Shown here one piece after another: positions 8,701-13,883 of a stretch of DNA of 13,883 nt. A model generated the notes under the pieces. It worked only from the letters and a program-made list of their open reading frames with translations. It ran no database searches and had not been told where the DNA came from. The stretch covers positions 1 to 13,883 of the forward strand of contig JAISZM010000135.1 of NCBI GenBank assembly GCA_031269205.1, written 5' to 3'. The position numbers and the translations under genes were made by a program. The DNA comes from Eubacteriales Family XIII. Incertae Sedis bacterium. GTDB lineage: Bacteria > Bacillota > Clostridia > Peptostreptococcales > Anaerovoracaceae. Position 1 is the first letter of the stretch, and the number at the start of each line of letters is the position of its first letter.

Positions 8701-9702
8701 TTCATTCTTGAACATGACGAGCCAATCCTCGTCCCTCTCGTTCTTCTTCCCCTTTGAACCCGAATGATCCCAAACGCGCGCGTTGACCTTGATGCTGCAC
8801 GCGTTGATCTCGTCGGACTCGTCGAGATCCTTCAAGAGTCCCTTCCTCTTCAGATATTTCGCGCCTATCGTGGCGATGTCCATGAGACATATAGGCTCCC
8901 CCGCGCCGTCGCCGTAGAGTTTCTTCCTCATCTTCATATAGTCGTCGAAGGCCGCCTCGACGAGTTCCGCGTAAGCGCCCTTATCAAAGTCGATATTCTT
9001 CAGTTCCGTAAGAAAAGTGCTGTGGCGGCAGTGATCCGACCAGTATGTGTCCAAAACCCTGATTTCCGTAATGGTGGGATCTCGGCGCTCGACAGAACGA
9101 AACCGATCGCGTATCAGTTTCAGGTCGGCGTACCGCATGGCGAGTCCCATCTCCTCCTTGATGCCGCGCAACGCCTTTTCGTCCATGTGGCGAAAACCCG
9201 CCACGACGGGCACGGACGGCGGGTCGGGCGCGTACATGCCAAGCGTGGACGGTTGATCGAAGGAAGCCTCGCGACTGTCGACGGGATTGATGCAGTATTT
9301 CTCTATCGCCTCCTTCTCGGGAACGGAGAGATCGCCGTCGACGGAAATGAACTTCGCGTACCGGACAGTCGGGTCTGAGCCGACGTCTATCAGACGTATA
9401 CATTGTTCGGCCGCGTCCGCTCTTTGGTCGTACTGTCCCGGCAGATATTCGACACCGAAATTGAACGAATCCTCGGGGAAGACCATGTCCGCGCCGTAGG
9501 TAAGGTCGAGACTCGGCTCGGAGAAAATCGTCGTCGCGGCCTGCTCAAACGTGTCGTCCGTGACATCCTCGACATCGTATCTGTTGAATATCCTGACGGA
9601 ACGTATGCCGCGCAGCGACAAGTTCTCACGTAACTCCTTCATGAGATTGCGCGCCTCGACGTCGAACCCCCTCCGCTTCTCGACAAATATTCTTTTTATC
9701 AT
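5797..9702 (-). CDS. purL: Phosphoribosylformylglycinamidine synthase, single-chain large PurL
   Basis: FGAM synthase converts FGAR, glutamine and ATP to FGAM, step 4. This 1301-residue form joins the PurS-like N-terminus, the two-fold PurM-like synthetase and the glutaminase in one chain, in contrast to the separate PurS/PurL/PurQ of Bacillus. DTYWSDHCRH (218-227) and KNETHNHPTEIEPFGG (332-347) mark the synthetase. KCNDFGAGG and SVGGKDSMSG lie further on. Residues 1038-1301 are the class I amidotransferase, starting PRVFIPVFPGTNCE, with nucleophile Cys1142 in GVCNGFQ and His1209 and Glu1211 in SHSEGRF. The arrangement matches the clostridial/streptococcal PurL group, usually about 1240 residues, so this one is slightly long. 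GAGG lies 11 bases before the ATG, a rather wide spacing. A candidate promoter lies 70-100 nt upstream, making purL the likely first gene of the operon. Confidence 0.96.
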   Translation of the reverse strand: MIKRIFVEKRRGFDVEARNLMKELRENLSLRGIRSVRIFNRYDVEDVTDDTFEQAATTIFSEPSLDLTYGADMVFPEDSFNFGVEYLPGQYDQRADAAEQCIRLIDVGSDPTVRYAKFISVDGDLSVPEKEAIEKYCINPVDSREASFDQPSTLGMYAPDPPSVPVVAGFRHMDEKALRGIKEEMGLAMRYADLKLIRDRFRSVERRDPTITEIRVLDTYWSDHCRHSTFLTELKNIDFDKGAYAELVEAAFDDYMKMRKKLYGDGAGEPICLMDIATIGAKYLKRKGLLKDLDESDEINACSIKVNARVWDHSGSKGKKNERDEDWLVMFKNETHNHPTEIEPFGGAATCLGGAIRDPLSGRAYVYQAMRVTGSGDPRVPLRDTLPGKLPQYQITRGAFKGYSSYGNQVGLATGFIDEIYDEGYVAKRMEIGAVIGAAPAAHVRRAKPAPGDVVLVVGGRTGRDGIGGATGSSKEHTNESLTTAGAEVQKGNPLVERDIQRLFRRGEATRLIKKCNDFGAGGVAVAIGELADSIDVNLDKVPKKYEGLDGTELAISESQERMAVVVAASDVDEFVAYALEENVEATPTAKVTDSGRFRMLWRGDVILDLPRDFIDTNGARAERDVRVKNNALPASSPFRIAVAASSSAGGATPEGFSDISVDREILLSVVDDLAVCGKRGLVEGFDSTIGRGSVLMPLGGRTQRTPALGMAAKLPVASGDTSTATLMAYGFDPKLAKEAPYHGAVAAVVDSVAKIVAMGGQMDGVRLTFQEYYEKLGKVPFRWGKPFSALLGALKAQTELGIPSVGGKDSMSGTFNHLDVPPTLVSFAVAVTDIKRVLSPEFKKEGSKLVLVPAAVGADGLVDMRQFKANMLRVGELTAKGKILSAQTVGQGGVWAAAAKMSLGNRVSASLHGLSADELFAPSYGSLLLEVDASLKFGALFAAAGASGTAGGDAGAGYRYVGETTGDERVVVALPGIDDKVVLTIDEIERRWDSALDRVFPNEAPRREYEAPDDYIRALSYAARGRTSAAAVGIAKPRVFIPVFPGTNCEADSAAEFTRAGAKAVLVNLVNMTPQSFEESVRRMADEIRTSQIVMIPGGFSSGDEPEGSAKFITAVFRNPYVRDAVADLMERRDGLMLGVCNGFQALIKLGLVPYGKIREPSVDAPTLTYNTIGRHVSKLVRTRVSSTLSPWLSGAEVGDVYTMPVSHSEGRFVASDKTLASLIRKGQIATQYANEEGAPSMNIDVNPNGSKFAVEGITSTDGRVFGKMGHVERVGKGLYKNVPGDYDNGIFRNGVNYFK

Positions 9703-9774
9703 GCGAATGTATACCTCAACTCAGCGAATCTAAGCGATTTTTCTGAAAATTATGAATTATGTTCGCTCTTTATA

Positions 9775-9803
9775 ATCATATCAAATCGAACGATGGAAAA
9801 CAA
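9775..9803 (-). promoter_or_regulatory. Candidate promoter for the purine operon
   Basis: On the minus strand TTGTTT (9798-9803) and TATGAT (9775-9780) are separated by exactly 17 bp. The -10 matches the sigma-70/sigma-A consensus at 5 of 6 positions and the -35 at 3 of 6. Transcription would start near 9768, giving a leader of about 65 nt before purL. The leader contains a tandem AATTATG repeat (9748-9761) but is too short for a typical purine riboswitch, and I see no conserved guanine-aptamer loops. Confidence 0.5.
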
Positions 9804-9858
9804 CCGTCATGAAAAGAAAAGTATTTGGACGGGGTTGTAACTCAAGTGTACAATCGAA

Positions 9859-10002
9859 ACTACTCAAACGTCGCGTCAGTTTTGTTCAGACCGGGTTCTG
9901 AGGGTGATTTTGGCTCACCGGAGCGTACTTTGAAGTACGTGAGGAAGCCAAAATTGCCATCAGGTTCCGGTCTGAGCAAAAATGGCGTGACGTTTGAGTA
10001 GT
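9859..10002 (+). repeat. 144-bp imperfect palindrome, hairpin element copy 2, upstream of purL
   Basis: The ends are a perfect 12-bp inverted repeat, ACTACTCAAACG. The arms continue to match inward for about 57 positions with ten differences in my hand alignment, closing on the apex GGAGCGTAC-TTTGAA-GTACGTGAG. Seven of the ten differences become G-U pairs if the plus strand is the RNA; on the minus strand they would be C-A mismatches. The apex matches copy 1 at 4423-4540, inverted relative to this copy. It lies 11 bp beyond the sensor-kinase stop and so could also affect the end of that transcript, but no T-run follows it on either strand. No plausible gene lies inside. The rest of 9703-10013 holds the purL promoter and leader only. 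Confidence 0.85.
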
Positions 10003-10013
10003 AACGACTGGGT

Positions 10014-11456
10014 TCACGCCAACGGAAGCTCCACCCTGAACGTCGTCAGCCCATCGCCGGAACTCACCGTGACAGCGCCGCCCGCGCGTTCCGTTATCGC
10101 CTTCGCGATGGGCAGCCCGAGCCCGTATCCGCCGCTTTTCGAGTTCCTCGCCTTGTCGGCGCGGTAGAAGCGGTCAAAGATATGCGGAATATCGTCCGTC
10201 GATATGCCGTAACCCGTATTGGACACCTTCAGGTACGCGTGCCTCCTGGCTCGTCCCGTCTCCACGACTACGCGGCCGCCCTCGTCCGTATACTTCATCG
10301 CGTTGTCGAGAAGTATGAGCAGTATCTGCCTGACGCGCGCCGGATCGGCGTTCACCACGACGCCGCCCGCCGGGGTCTTGAACTCGAGTCCTATCCCCCT
10401 TTCGAACAGCACGGCCTCCACGCGGCCTATCTCACGCTCCGCTTCCACCGAGAGGTCAACGGGCAGTTTCTCCATGGAAATATCCTCGGGGTCGTCCGAG
10501 CGCGCGAGCAGCAGTAGGTCGTCGATGAGTCCCCTCATACGGCCCGACTCCTCGCCGATACGCTCTATCCACGTCTTCGCGCCGGGTGTGATACGCTCGC
10601 CGAGCGCCGCCTCCGCGTTCGCGTCGATGATGGCGAGCGGCGTCTTCAGCTCGTGTGAGGCGTCCGCGATGAACTGCCGCTGTCTGACGAGGCTCTCCTC
10701 CGCGGGGCGCAGAGCGCGGCCGCTGAACACGAGCGAGATGAAGAACAGTCCCGCGAGTACGCAACCGCAGATTATCGCCATGCTGATGAGAAGCCACGCC
10801 ATCGCCCGATCCGTGGAGTCGATATTCAGAAAGACTATGCTCGCGCCGCCGGCCGCGCCGTCGTCAACGAGGGACTGCCTACCCGCGCCGCCGAACAACC
10901 CCAAGCCCTCCAACACTCCCGACCCGTCCGAGAGTCCGGATCCCTCCGCTCTGTTGTATGAGTAGAGCCAGTGCGAGCCGGCGAGCCTGATCTCGCCCGT
11001 GCGCGAGCCTCCTTCGTTCGCCACCAGCTCAGCCGCCCTGATATAGTCGTCCTCCGTCATATCGATCCTCGAGAATATGGACAATGTACCGGAGCGATCC
11101 ATGTTGATGACAAAGAAATTGGAGTAGTCTATGGGCAGGTTCGGCCCCGCGCCGTCGATGAACGGCTTCCCCGCGCTCGTCGAGTCCGAAGCGCTCGCGT
11201 CGGAACCGCGCACCTTCGTCGTATCTTCGCCCGCGTCCTCGACGCCCGGCGTGTTCGTGGCCGAATTCACGTCCATCCGCCCCGCCAGCATGGCGTTCGT
11301 TATCACGTCCGTCGGGATGGACGAGAGTCTGCTCTCGTCCTCGCCGCGCATATGTGAATATTGCAGGAAAAAAATCACGGCGAAAGACACCACGATGACC
11401 GCGGCGAGCGAAACCATATTGAACAGCAGAAGTTTATTACGAAGTTTCTTGAGCAT
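10014..11456 (-). CDS. Membrane sensor histidine kinase of a two-component system
   Basis: A membrane histidine kinase that phosphorylates the regulator encoded just upstream. Counting from the ATG at 11454-11456 (480 residues): TM1 at about 10-32; an outside domain of about 190 residues; TM2 at about 220-245; HisKA with FIADASHELKTPLA, phospho-acceptor His268; N-box LLDNAMKYT around Asn385; F-box FDRFYRADKARN around 427-438; and G2 box GGYGLGL at 442-448. I prefer this start because MLKKLRNKLLL fits kinase N-termini and TGGAGGG is just upstream, though with short spacing. An ATG nine codons earlier (11481-11483) would give 489 residues and a weaker site. It overlaps the regulator gene by 20 bp, so the two are coupled. 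The outside domain has two long Gly/Ser/Asp-rich low-complexity stretches, unusual for a sensor. The signal is unknown. The family assignment is certain. Confidence 0.93.
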   Translation of the reverse strand: MLKKLRNKLLLFNMVSLAAVIVVSFAVIFFLQYSHMRGEDESRLSSIPTDVITNAMLAGRMDVNSATNTPGVEDAGEDTTKVRGSDASASDSTSAGKPFIDGAGPNLPIDYSNFFVINMDRSGTLSIFSRIDMTEDDYIRAAELVANEGGSRTGEIRLAGSHWLYSYNRAEGSGLSDGSGVLEGLGLFGGAGRQSLVDDGAAGGASIVFLNIDSTDRAMAWLLISMAIICGCVLAGLFFISLVFSGRALRPAEESLVRQRQFIADASHELKTPLAIIDANAEAALGERITPGAKTWIERIGEESGRMRGLIDDLLLLARSDDPEDISMEKLPVDLSVEAEREIGRVEAVLFERGIGLEFKTPAGGVVVNADPARVRQILLILLDNAMKYTDEGGRVVVETGRARRHAYLKVSNTGYGISTDDIPHIFDRFYRADKARNSKSGGYGLGLPIAKAITERAGGAVTVSSGDGLTTFRVELPLA

Positions 11457-12129
11457 TGCCCTCCACCAGAGAGTACCCGACATTCCGTATCGTCTTGATA
11501 CGCATGTGCGAATCGAGTCCCGCGAGTTTTTTCCGAAGGAATGAGATGTAAACCTGGACGTGATTGTCCTCCGCTTCGCTGTCCCAGCCCCAGACCTTCT
11601 CGATGATAGAATCCGGTGAGAGCGTCTGTCCTCTGTTCGTCATCAGATATTCGAGCAGATTGCCTTCCTTCTTAGTGAGGTCAAACGATCGGTCCTCGCA
11701 GGTGAGTACGAGCGTGTTCGGGTCATACGAGATGTCCCCGAACGACAGAACGCCGTCCGTCAGGAGATCGCCCCTGCGGCGCAGCACCGCGCGCATACGC
11801 GCCATGAGTTCCTCGGTCTTGAACGGTTTTGGAAGATAATCGTCCGCGCCGCCGTCGAGTCCCTTCACGCGATCATCTATCTCCCCAAGCGCCGTCAGCA
11901 TGATTACAGGCGTCGTAACGCCTGCGTCCCGAAGTTCCCTCAGCGCCGTCATGCCGTCCTTGCGCGGCAGCATGATGTCGAGCAGGACGACGTCGTACAG
12001 GCCGCTCTCGGCCGCGATCAACCCTTCCTCGCCGTCAAACGCGAGATCCGTATCGAAATTGTTCTTTTTCAGGATACGCGCCACGGCCTCGGCCAGATAG
12101 CGCTCGTCCTCAACGAGAAGTACCTTCAT
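11437..12129 (-). CDS. OmpR/PhoB-family response regulator
   Basis: A 230-residue DNA-binding response regulator. The receiver domain (1-~115) has the acidic pocket Glu7/Asp8, phospho-acceptor Asp51 in LLDIMLPRKDG, Thr79 in MLTA and Lys101 in LPKPF. The C-terminal winged helix (about 130-225) has the usual LTKKEGNLLEYL, HVQVYISFLRKKL and IKTIRNVGYSL segments. Length and domain order are complete. The start is ATG at 12127-12129; there is no obvious Shine-Dalgarno before it. It is the first gene of a two-gene operon with the overlapping kinase. An extended -10 promoter lies about 85 nt upstream, with CTTAAG repeats behind it that could be its own binding site. Target genes cannot be read from the sequence, though the divergent icd is a candidate. 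Confidence 0.95.
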   Translation of the reverse strand: MKVLLVEDERYLAEAVARILKKNNFDTDLAFDGEEGLIAAESGLYDVVLLDIMLPRKDGMTALRELRDAGVTTPVIMLTALGEIDDRVKGLDGGADDYLPKPFKTEELMARMRAVLRRRGDLLTDGVLSFGDISYDPNTLVLTCEDRSFDLTKKEGNLLEYLMTNRGQTLSPDSIIEKVWGWDSEAEDNHVQVYISFLRKKLAGLDSHMRIKTIRNVGYSLVEGNAQETS

Positions 12130-12213
12130 GATTCACATTTTTACCGCAGAGCCGACAGCGCCGTGCCCGGCGCCTCCCACGCTTCGCACCGAACCGGCGC
12201 ACCCTTCCTGATT

Positions 12214-12222
12214 ATTATAGCA
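12214..12222 (-). promoter_or_regulatory. Extended -10 promoter of the two-component operon
   Basis: The minus strand reads TGCTATAAT, an extended -10 with a perfect TATAAT hexamer. No good -35 hexamer lies 16-18 bp upstream; that space is filled by the CTTAAG repeats. This is the layout of an activator-dependent or extended -10 promoter. Expected start is near 12207, with a leader of about 78 nt. Confidence 0.55.
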
Positions 12223-12239
12223 AATCTTACCCCCTCAAT

Positions 12240-12256
12240 CTTAAGCGGGGCTTAAG
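12240..12256. promoter_or_regulatory. CTTAAG repeats 11 bp apart, possible response-regulator binding site
   Basis: Two CTTAAG copies (12240-12245 and 12251-12256) start 11 bp apart, one helical turn, at about -33 to -49 of the predicted regulator promoter. OmpR/PhoB-type regulators typically bind direct repeats with this period. A third CTTAAG lies at 12328-12333, over the predicted icd start point. The link to the adjacent regulator is an inference. Confidence 0.4.
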
Positions 12257-12297
12257 GAAACACTGATTAATTCATGCCCAACGGAACCCCGCGTCGC

Positions 12298-12327
12298 TTG
12301 ACAGAACCAGCGCATACGTAGTACATT
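12298..12327 (+). promoter_or_regulatory. Candidate promoter for icd
   Basis: A perfect TTGACA at 12298-12303 and TACATT (4 of 6) at 12322-12327 are separated by 18 bp. Transcription would begin near 12334, at the third CTTAAG, and give a leader of about 78 nt carrying a perfect palindrome. Confidence 0.55.
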
Positions 12328-12361
12328 CTTAAGGTGATCATCGCGCGGATGCGAACTACGC

Positions 12362-12389
12362 GGGGTGTCATGACACCCCCCTGACACCC
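12362..12389 (+). promoter_or_regulatory. 18-bp perfect palindrome plus extra half-site in icd leader
   Basis: GGGGTGTCATGACACCCC (12362-12379) is a perfect palindrome with no spacer. TGACACCC recurs at 12382-12389, 11 bp after its first copy at 12371. A 9+9 bp inverted repeat without loop bases is a poor RNA hairpin but a typical dimeric repressor site. It lies downstream of the predicted icd promoter and ends about 11 bp before the icd Shine-Dalgarno (12401-12406), a roadblock position. I cannot name the regulator. Confidence 0.55.
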
Positions 12390-12411
12390 AAAAGCAAAGA
12401 AAGGAACCCGA

Positions 12412-13647
12412 ATGCCGGACAAAATCAAGATGGACACGCCGCTCGTAGAGATGGACGGCGACGAAATGACGCGAGTCATATGGGCGAACGTCAAAGAACT
12501 GCTCATCGAGCCCTTCGTCGAGCTGAGAACCGAATACTACGACCTGGCCCTCCCCGAGCGCGAGCGCACGAAGGACGAGGTCACGATACGCGCCGCCGAA
12601 GCCGTCAAAGAACACGGCGTCGGCGTCAAATGCGCCACCATCACCCCGAACGACGAACGCGTGAAGGAATACGGGCTCACCCAAATGTACAAAAGCCCGA
12701 ACGGCACGATCCGCGCCCTGCTCGGCGGCACCGTCTTCCGCGCTCCCATCCTTGCGAAGGGCATAGTCCCCTACATCCCGACGTGGAAGAAGCCCATCAC
12801 CATCGCGCGCCACGCCTATGGCGACATCTACAAGAACACGGAGACGACCGCGCCCGAAGGCGCCACAGCCGAACTCATAATCGCCGACGCGAACGGCGTC
12901 GAGACGCGACGCCTCATCCACCGCTTCGCCGCCGAAGACGGCGCGAACTCCCCCACCTCAGGCGTCGTCCAAGGAATTTACAACACCGACGAAAGCATAG
13001 CCGCCTTCGCCCGCGCCTGCATGGACTACGCCGTCAGCACCCGCCAGGATCTCTGGTTCGGCACAAAAGACACCATCTCCAAAATTTACGACAGACGCTT
13101 CCGCGACATATTCCAGAAGATCTACGACGCCGAATACGAAGGCAGATTCAAAGCCGCTGGCATAGAATACTTCTACACCCTCATAGACGACCTCGTAGCC
13201 CGCGTCATACGTTCCGAAGGCGGTTTCATCTGGGCCTGCAAAAACTACGACGGCGACGTCATGAGCGACATGGTAGCCACCGCCTACGGCAGCCTCGCCA
13301 TGATGTCCTCGGTCCTGGTCAGCCCGGACGGATTCTACGAATACGAAGCCGCCCACGGCACCGTGCAGCGCCACTACATAAAACACCAAAACGGCGAACC
13401 CACCTCCACGAACTCCGTCGCCACCATCTACGCTTGGGCCGGCGCCCTGACAAAGCGCGGCGAACTCGACCATCTGCCCAAACTACTGGACTTCGGCCAA
13501 AGACTCAAACTAGCCTGCGTGAAAACCATAGAATCCGGCGTCATGACCGGCGACCTCTACGCCCTCTCACGCGCGGAGCGCAAGCAAAAGGTAGACACGG
13601 AGACCTTCCTCATCGAAGCGGCCGAACACCTACACGCGTTCAACTGA
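12412..13647 (+). CDS. icd: NADP-dependent isocitrate dehydrogenase, short homodimeric eukaryote-like type
   Basis: Oxidatively decarboxylates isocitrate to 2-oxoglutarate, probably with NADP, in the cytosol. The 411-residue sequence has the hallmarks of the short class shared with eukaryotic IDH1/2: EMDGDEMTR (13-21), KSPNGTIRALLGGTVFR (94-110) for substrate binding, ARHAYGDIY (132-140) with catalytic-type Tyr136, TKDTISK (218-224) with catalytic-type Lys219, metal-binding Asp282 and Asp286 in YDGDVMSD, and AAHGTVQRHY (313-322). The Arg-His pair 320/321 matches the pair that recognises the NADP phosphate in human IDH1. AAGGAA lies five bases before the ATG. It is transcribed away from the two-component operon, from its own likely promoter. 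No aconitase or citrate synthase gene is adjacent. In an anaerobe its role would chiefly be 2-oxoglutarate and NADPH for glutamate synthesis. Confidence 0.96.
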   Translation: MPDKIKMDTPLVEMDGDEMTRVIWANVKELLIEPFVELRTEYYDLALPERERTKDEVTIRAAEAVKEHGVGVKCATITPNDERVKEYGLTQMYKSPNGTIRALLGGTVFRAPILAKGIVPYIPTWKKPITIARHAYGDIYKNTETTAPEGATAELIIADANGVETRRLIHRFAAEDGANSPTSGVVQGIYNTDESIAAFARACMDYAVSTRQDLWFGTKDTISKIYDRRFRDIFQKIYDAEYEGRFKAAGIEYFYTLIDDLVARVIRSEGGFIWACKNYDGDVMSDMVATAYGSLAMMSSVLVSPDGFYEYEAAHGTVQRHYIKHQNGEPTSTNSVATIYAWAGALTKRGELDHLPKLLDFGQRLKLACVKTIESGVMTGDLYALSRAERKQKVDTETFLIEAAEHLHAFN

Positions 13648-13712
13648 ACAAAAGGCGACCGTCCCCTCCCCGATAATCGAGCCATTCCCGTCAAAACTCC
13701 GGCGGCATCCGT

Positions 13713-13734
13713 TTGTATTGTGGTTGTGTTGTGG
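13713..13734 (+). repeat. Tandem 11-bp repeat TTGTRTTGTGG, two copies
   Basis: TTGTATTGTGG (13713-13723) is followed directly by TTGTGTTGTGG (13724-13734), 10 of 11 bases identical. The second copy ends exactly where the predicted -35 of the pilin-like gene begins. The 11-bp period fits side-by-side binding of an activator, but a simple low-complexity GT run is an alternative. Confidence 0.45.
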
Positions 13735-13764
13735 TAGACGACGTTAAAGTCGAGCCAATATAAC
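13735..13764 (+). promoter_or_regulatory. Candidate promoter for the pilin-like gene
   Basis: TAGACG (13735-13740, 4 of 6 to TTGACA) and TATAAC (13759-13764, 5 of 6) have an 18-bp spacer. Start would be near 13771, about 40 nt before the ATG. A CATAAT immediately after is an alternative -10. The 13648-13712 stretch after icd shows no convincing terminator. Confidence 0.4.
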
Positions 13765-13810
13765 CATAATAGGAACTAGGAGAAGTTACAAAAGAAAAGG
13801 AGATGGGAAA

Positions 13811-13883
13811 ATGTTAATGGTACTCAAAAGGCAGTTGAAGAAGAACAGAAAAAAAGGTTTTACCCTCGTCGAAGTCATCGTAG
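13811..13883 (+). CDS. Type IV pilin-like / pseudopilin N-terminus, cut by window edge
   Basis: Only the first 24 codons are visible. They begin with a 16-residue basic leader, MLMVLKRQLKKNRKKG, followed by FTLVEVIV. This is the class III (prepilin) signal: prepilin peptidase cuts after Gly16, methylates Phe17, and Glu21 is the conserved Glu5 of the mature protein. The hydrophobic stretch after it would be the membrane anchor and assembly helix. AAGGAG (13797-13802) lies eight bases before the ATG. A second in-frame ATG two codons on (13817) is possible but badly spaced. It could be a major pilin, a minor pilin, a type II secretion or competence pseudopilin; the missing part is needed to tell. 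The motif itself is very clear. Confidence 0.85.
   Translation, partial: MLMVLKRQLKKNRKKGFTLVEVIV

Noticed and set aside
6172..8757. 861-codon open frame on the plus strand antisense to purL
   Set aside because: It lies wholly inside an unmistakable purL, is very rich in Arg and His as expected from reading GC-rich codons backwards, and has no recognisable motifs.
9703..9774. Purine riboswitch in the purL leader
   Set aside because: The predicted leader is only about 65 nt and shows no three-way junction or conserved loop sequences of guanine/adenine aptamers.
9859..10002. Hairpin copy 2 as an ordinary intrinsic terminator of the two-component operon
   Set aside because: The stem is far longer than usual, no T-run follows on either strand, and the apex is shared with a copy inside the purine operon where termination would be harmful. 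A minor role in termination cannot be excluded.
9859..10002. Hairpin copies as remnants of an insertion sequence with target-site duplications
   Set aside because: No transposase fragment is visible, and I found no convincing short direct repeat flanking either copy.
12480..13676. 398-codon frame overlapping icd on the same strand, and a 226-codon frame antisense to it (12241-12921)
   Set aside because: The first is an Arg/His/Pro-rich shifted reading of icd; the second runs across the icd promoter. Neither has a plausible ribosome binding site or domain.
1..13883. CRISPR array, tRNA, rRNA or phage genes
   Set aside because: No regularly spaced repeats, cloverleaf-like sequence or phage-type genes were seen; nearly all the sequence is accounted for by recognisable genes.

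Overview
The window reads as one contiguous piece of a GC-rich bacterial chromosome. A clostridial-type (Bacillota) anaerobe is my best guess. The basis is the very long single-chain PurL of the clostridial/streptococcal class, a short eukaryote-like NADP isocitrate dehydrogenase, a lipid-free OmpR-type two-component pair, strong AGGAGG-type ribosome binding sites and frequent ATA isoleucine codons despite high GC. Genus-level placement is not possible from this alone.

Positions 1-9702, minus strand: a de novo purine operon, in transcription order purL, purE, purC, [118-bp hairpin element], purM, a fused purN-purH, a small membrane-protein gene (orf121), and purD, which is cut by the window edge. 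Most junctions overlap by about 1-4 bases or are very short, so the genes are probably translationally coupled. A candidate sigma-70-type promoter lies just upstream of purL. Together these cover steps 2, 3, 4, 5, 6, 7, 9 and 10 of IMP synthesis. purF, purK and purB are not in the window.

Positions 9703-10013: a non-coding gap holding the candidate purL promoter and a second, 144-bp hairpin element. The two hairpins have unrelated arms but share the same apex (GGAGCGTAC, 4-6 nt loop, GTACGTGAG), in opposite orientations. This dispersed structured repeat is the most interesting thing in the window.

Positions 10014-12129, minus strand: a response regulator followed by its overlapping sensor kinase. 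Positions 12130-12411 are a divergent regulatory region with an extended -10 promoter for the regulator, CTTAAG repeats one helical turn apart, a promoter for icd, and a perfect 18-bp palindrome in the icd leader.

Positions 12412-13647, plus strand: icd, NADP-dependent isocitrate dehydrogenase. Positions 13811-13883, plus strand: the first 24 codons of a type IV pilin-like or pseudopilin gene, preceded by a promoter-like region with a tandem 11-bp repeat.
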